Below, piece by piece: positions 6,289 to 6,968 of a stretch of DNA of 6,968 nucleotides. Below the pieces are notes generated by a model. It made no database searches. It was given only the letters and a program-made list of their open reading frames with translations, and had not been told where the DNA came from. The translations under genes were made by a program, and so were the position numbers. Each line of letters begins with the position of its first letter. Position 1 is the stretch's first letter. Source of the DNA: Candidatus Poseidoniaceae archaeon (GTDB lineage: Archaea; Thermoplasmatota; Poseidoniia; Poseidoniales; Poseidoniaceae); contig JAKMFY010000203.1 in NCBI GenBank assembly GCA_022425185.1, positions 1-6,968 of the forward strand, written 5' to 3'.

Positions 6289-6968
6289 TCAACGCTTCTC
6301 ACGGGCTAAACTTTTACGCAAATTTGTGAGTTTATCTTCCAGTTCTGACTTGTAGGTACTCGAAGAAGTGAGGCGTCTAAACGCCTTCTTGGTGTCAACG
6401 TAGGAATCCCACCAGAATCCAAAGATGCGTCCTGTTAACCAATACGTAGGGAATGTACAAACATAAACCGTTAGGATTGCAGTTGCCACCATGGAAGACG
6501 ATTCGCCAAACATATGTGTCCATTCAAACGAGAGTATTGTTTCAAGTTCAGACTCAAACCACCATAATGCACCTGTGGTCGCCAGGGATATGAAAGGCCA
6601 CATTAGAACAGAACCAAACATCGCCGCCAAAAATTGGTATGTTGTTCTGGCATCAACTCCTTCATCAGTTCGATCGCCTAAAAATCGGCCTAAAGACATC
6701 TGTAATGATAATGATACGAGGAAAACAGGGAGCAGTGCCGCCATAATTACTGTCCGAATAGATGCATCTACGAGACGAAGGGGATTACCCCTTCGCAATC
6801 CTGTGGCGTCCTTATTCAGGTCGCGTCCATCGAGATTTCTTTCCTCGAGTTGTTTGTGTAGTTCCATTCCTTGATCCAGAATGGGATGTTCGATTTTCAC
6901 TGGTTTCGAATCAACATGTTCGAGTTCAGTTTGATATCTGTCTCGAACTTCACGAGCTGCAAGTACTT
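6289..6968 (-). CDS. C-terminal part of an unrecognised three-helix membrane protein (5' end outside window)
   Basis: The frame stays open to the right edge of the window. The GTG at 6900 is therefore probably internal, and about 225 residues are visible. The first 65 are soluble and charged (AAREVRDRYQTELEHV). Three hydrophobic segments follow at visible residues about 70-91 (TVIMAALLPVFLVSLSL), 110-136 (FLAAMFGSVLMWPFISLATT) and 158-185 (MVATAILTVYVCTFPTYWL). The product ends in a basic, possibly coiled-coil cytoplasmic tail (YKSELEDKLTNLRKSLAREKR minus its last residue). No catalytic motif is visible in this part, and I do not recognise the family. A catalytic or binding domain could lie in the missing N-terminal region. 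It is followed after 30 bases, in the same frame, by the DUF2299-like gene, suggesting a shared transcript. Confidence 0.75.
   Translation of the reverse strand, partial: VLAAREVRDRYQTELEHVDSKPVKIEHPILDQGMELHKQLEERNLDGRDLNKDATGLRRGNPLRLVDASIRTVIMAALLPVFLVSLSLQMSLGRFLGDRTDEGVDARTTYQFLAAMFGSVLMWPFISLATTGALWWFESELETILSFEWTHMFGESSSMVATAILTVYVCTFPTYWLTGRIFGFWWDSYVDTKKAFRRLTSSSTYKSELEDKLTNLRKSLAREKR

Noticed and set aside
6491..6874. 127-codon open frame on the + strand opposite the membrane protein
   Set aside because: The opposite strand encodes coherent transmembrane helices and an open frame to the window edge. The + strand product is Ser/Arg-rich and has no convincing start context.
6289..6968. 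Assigning the truncated membrane protein as an acyltransferase or transporter
   Set aside because: No H-x4-D, Walker or other diagnostic motif is present in the visible C-terminal part; the N-terminal region that would decide it is outside the window.

Overview
The window looks like compact archaeal (or archaeal-like) DNA of moderate GC content with almost no intergenic space. My best guess is a planktonic marine euryarchaeon of the Poseidoniales (Marine Group II) type. That rests on protein style: one very large type I surface protein built of propeller repeats, a VWA domain and CARDB/NEW3-like Ig modules, next to a small protein resembling the DUF2299 family. No rRNA, tRNA or universal marker is present, so the taxonomy is inference only.

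Layout. Positions 2-529 (+) hold the 3' end of a gene that begins left of the window; its product ends in a coiled coil and a possible winged-helix segment. It converges tail to tail, with only 2 bases between stop codons, on a minus-strand block that fills the rest of the window. In transcription order (right to left) the block contains: a three-helix membrane protein truncated by the right edge (6289-6968); a 207-residue DUF2299-like protein (5635-6258); an 87-base gap with a clear Shine-Dalgarno sequence; and a 1671-residue secreted, membrane-anchored protein (532-5547).

The large protein dominates the window. From the N terminus it has a Sec signal peptide, seven repeats of a P-x-I-x-x-D-x-x-G-x-x-H-I-A-W-x-D type that together suggest a seven-bladed beta-propeller, a VWA domain with an intact MIDAS start (DTSGS) spliced into the middle of the fourth repeat, about six Ig-like modules ending in a recognisable CARDB domain, one transmembrane helix and a short charged cytoplasmic tail. 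Its 14 cysteines fall in even-numbered clusters inside single domains, and more than a dozen N-x-S/T sequons are present. Both fit an exported, disulfide-bonded, glycosylated surface protein used for adhesion or for binding a ligand or polymer.

The two upstream minus-strand genes are close enough to be co-transcribed (30 bases apart, same reading frame). Whether they help make, export or anchor the large protein cannot be told from the sequence. No mobile elements, CRISPR arrays or RNA genes were seen.
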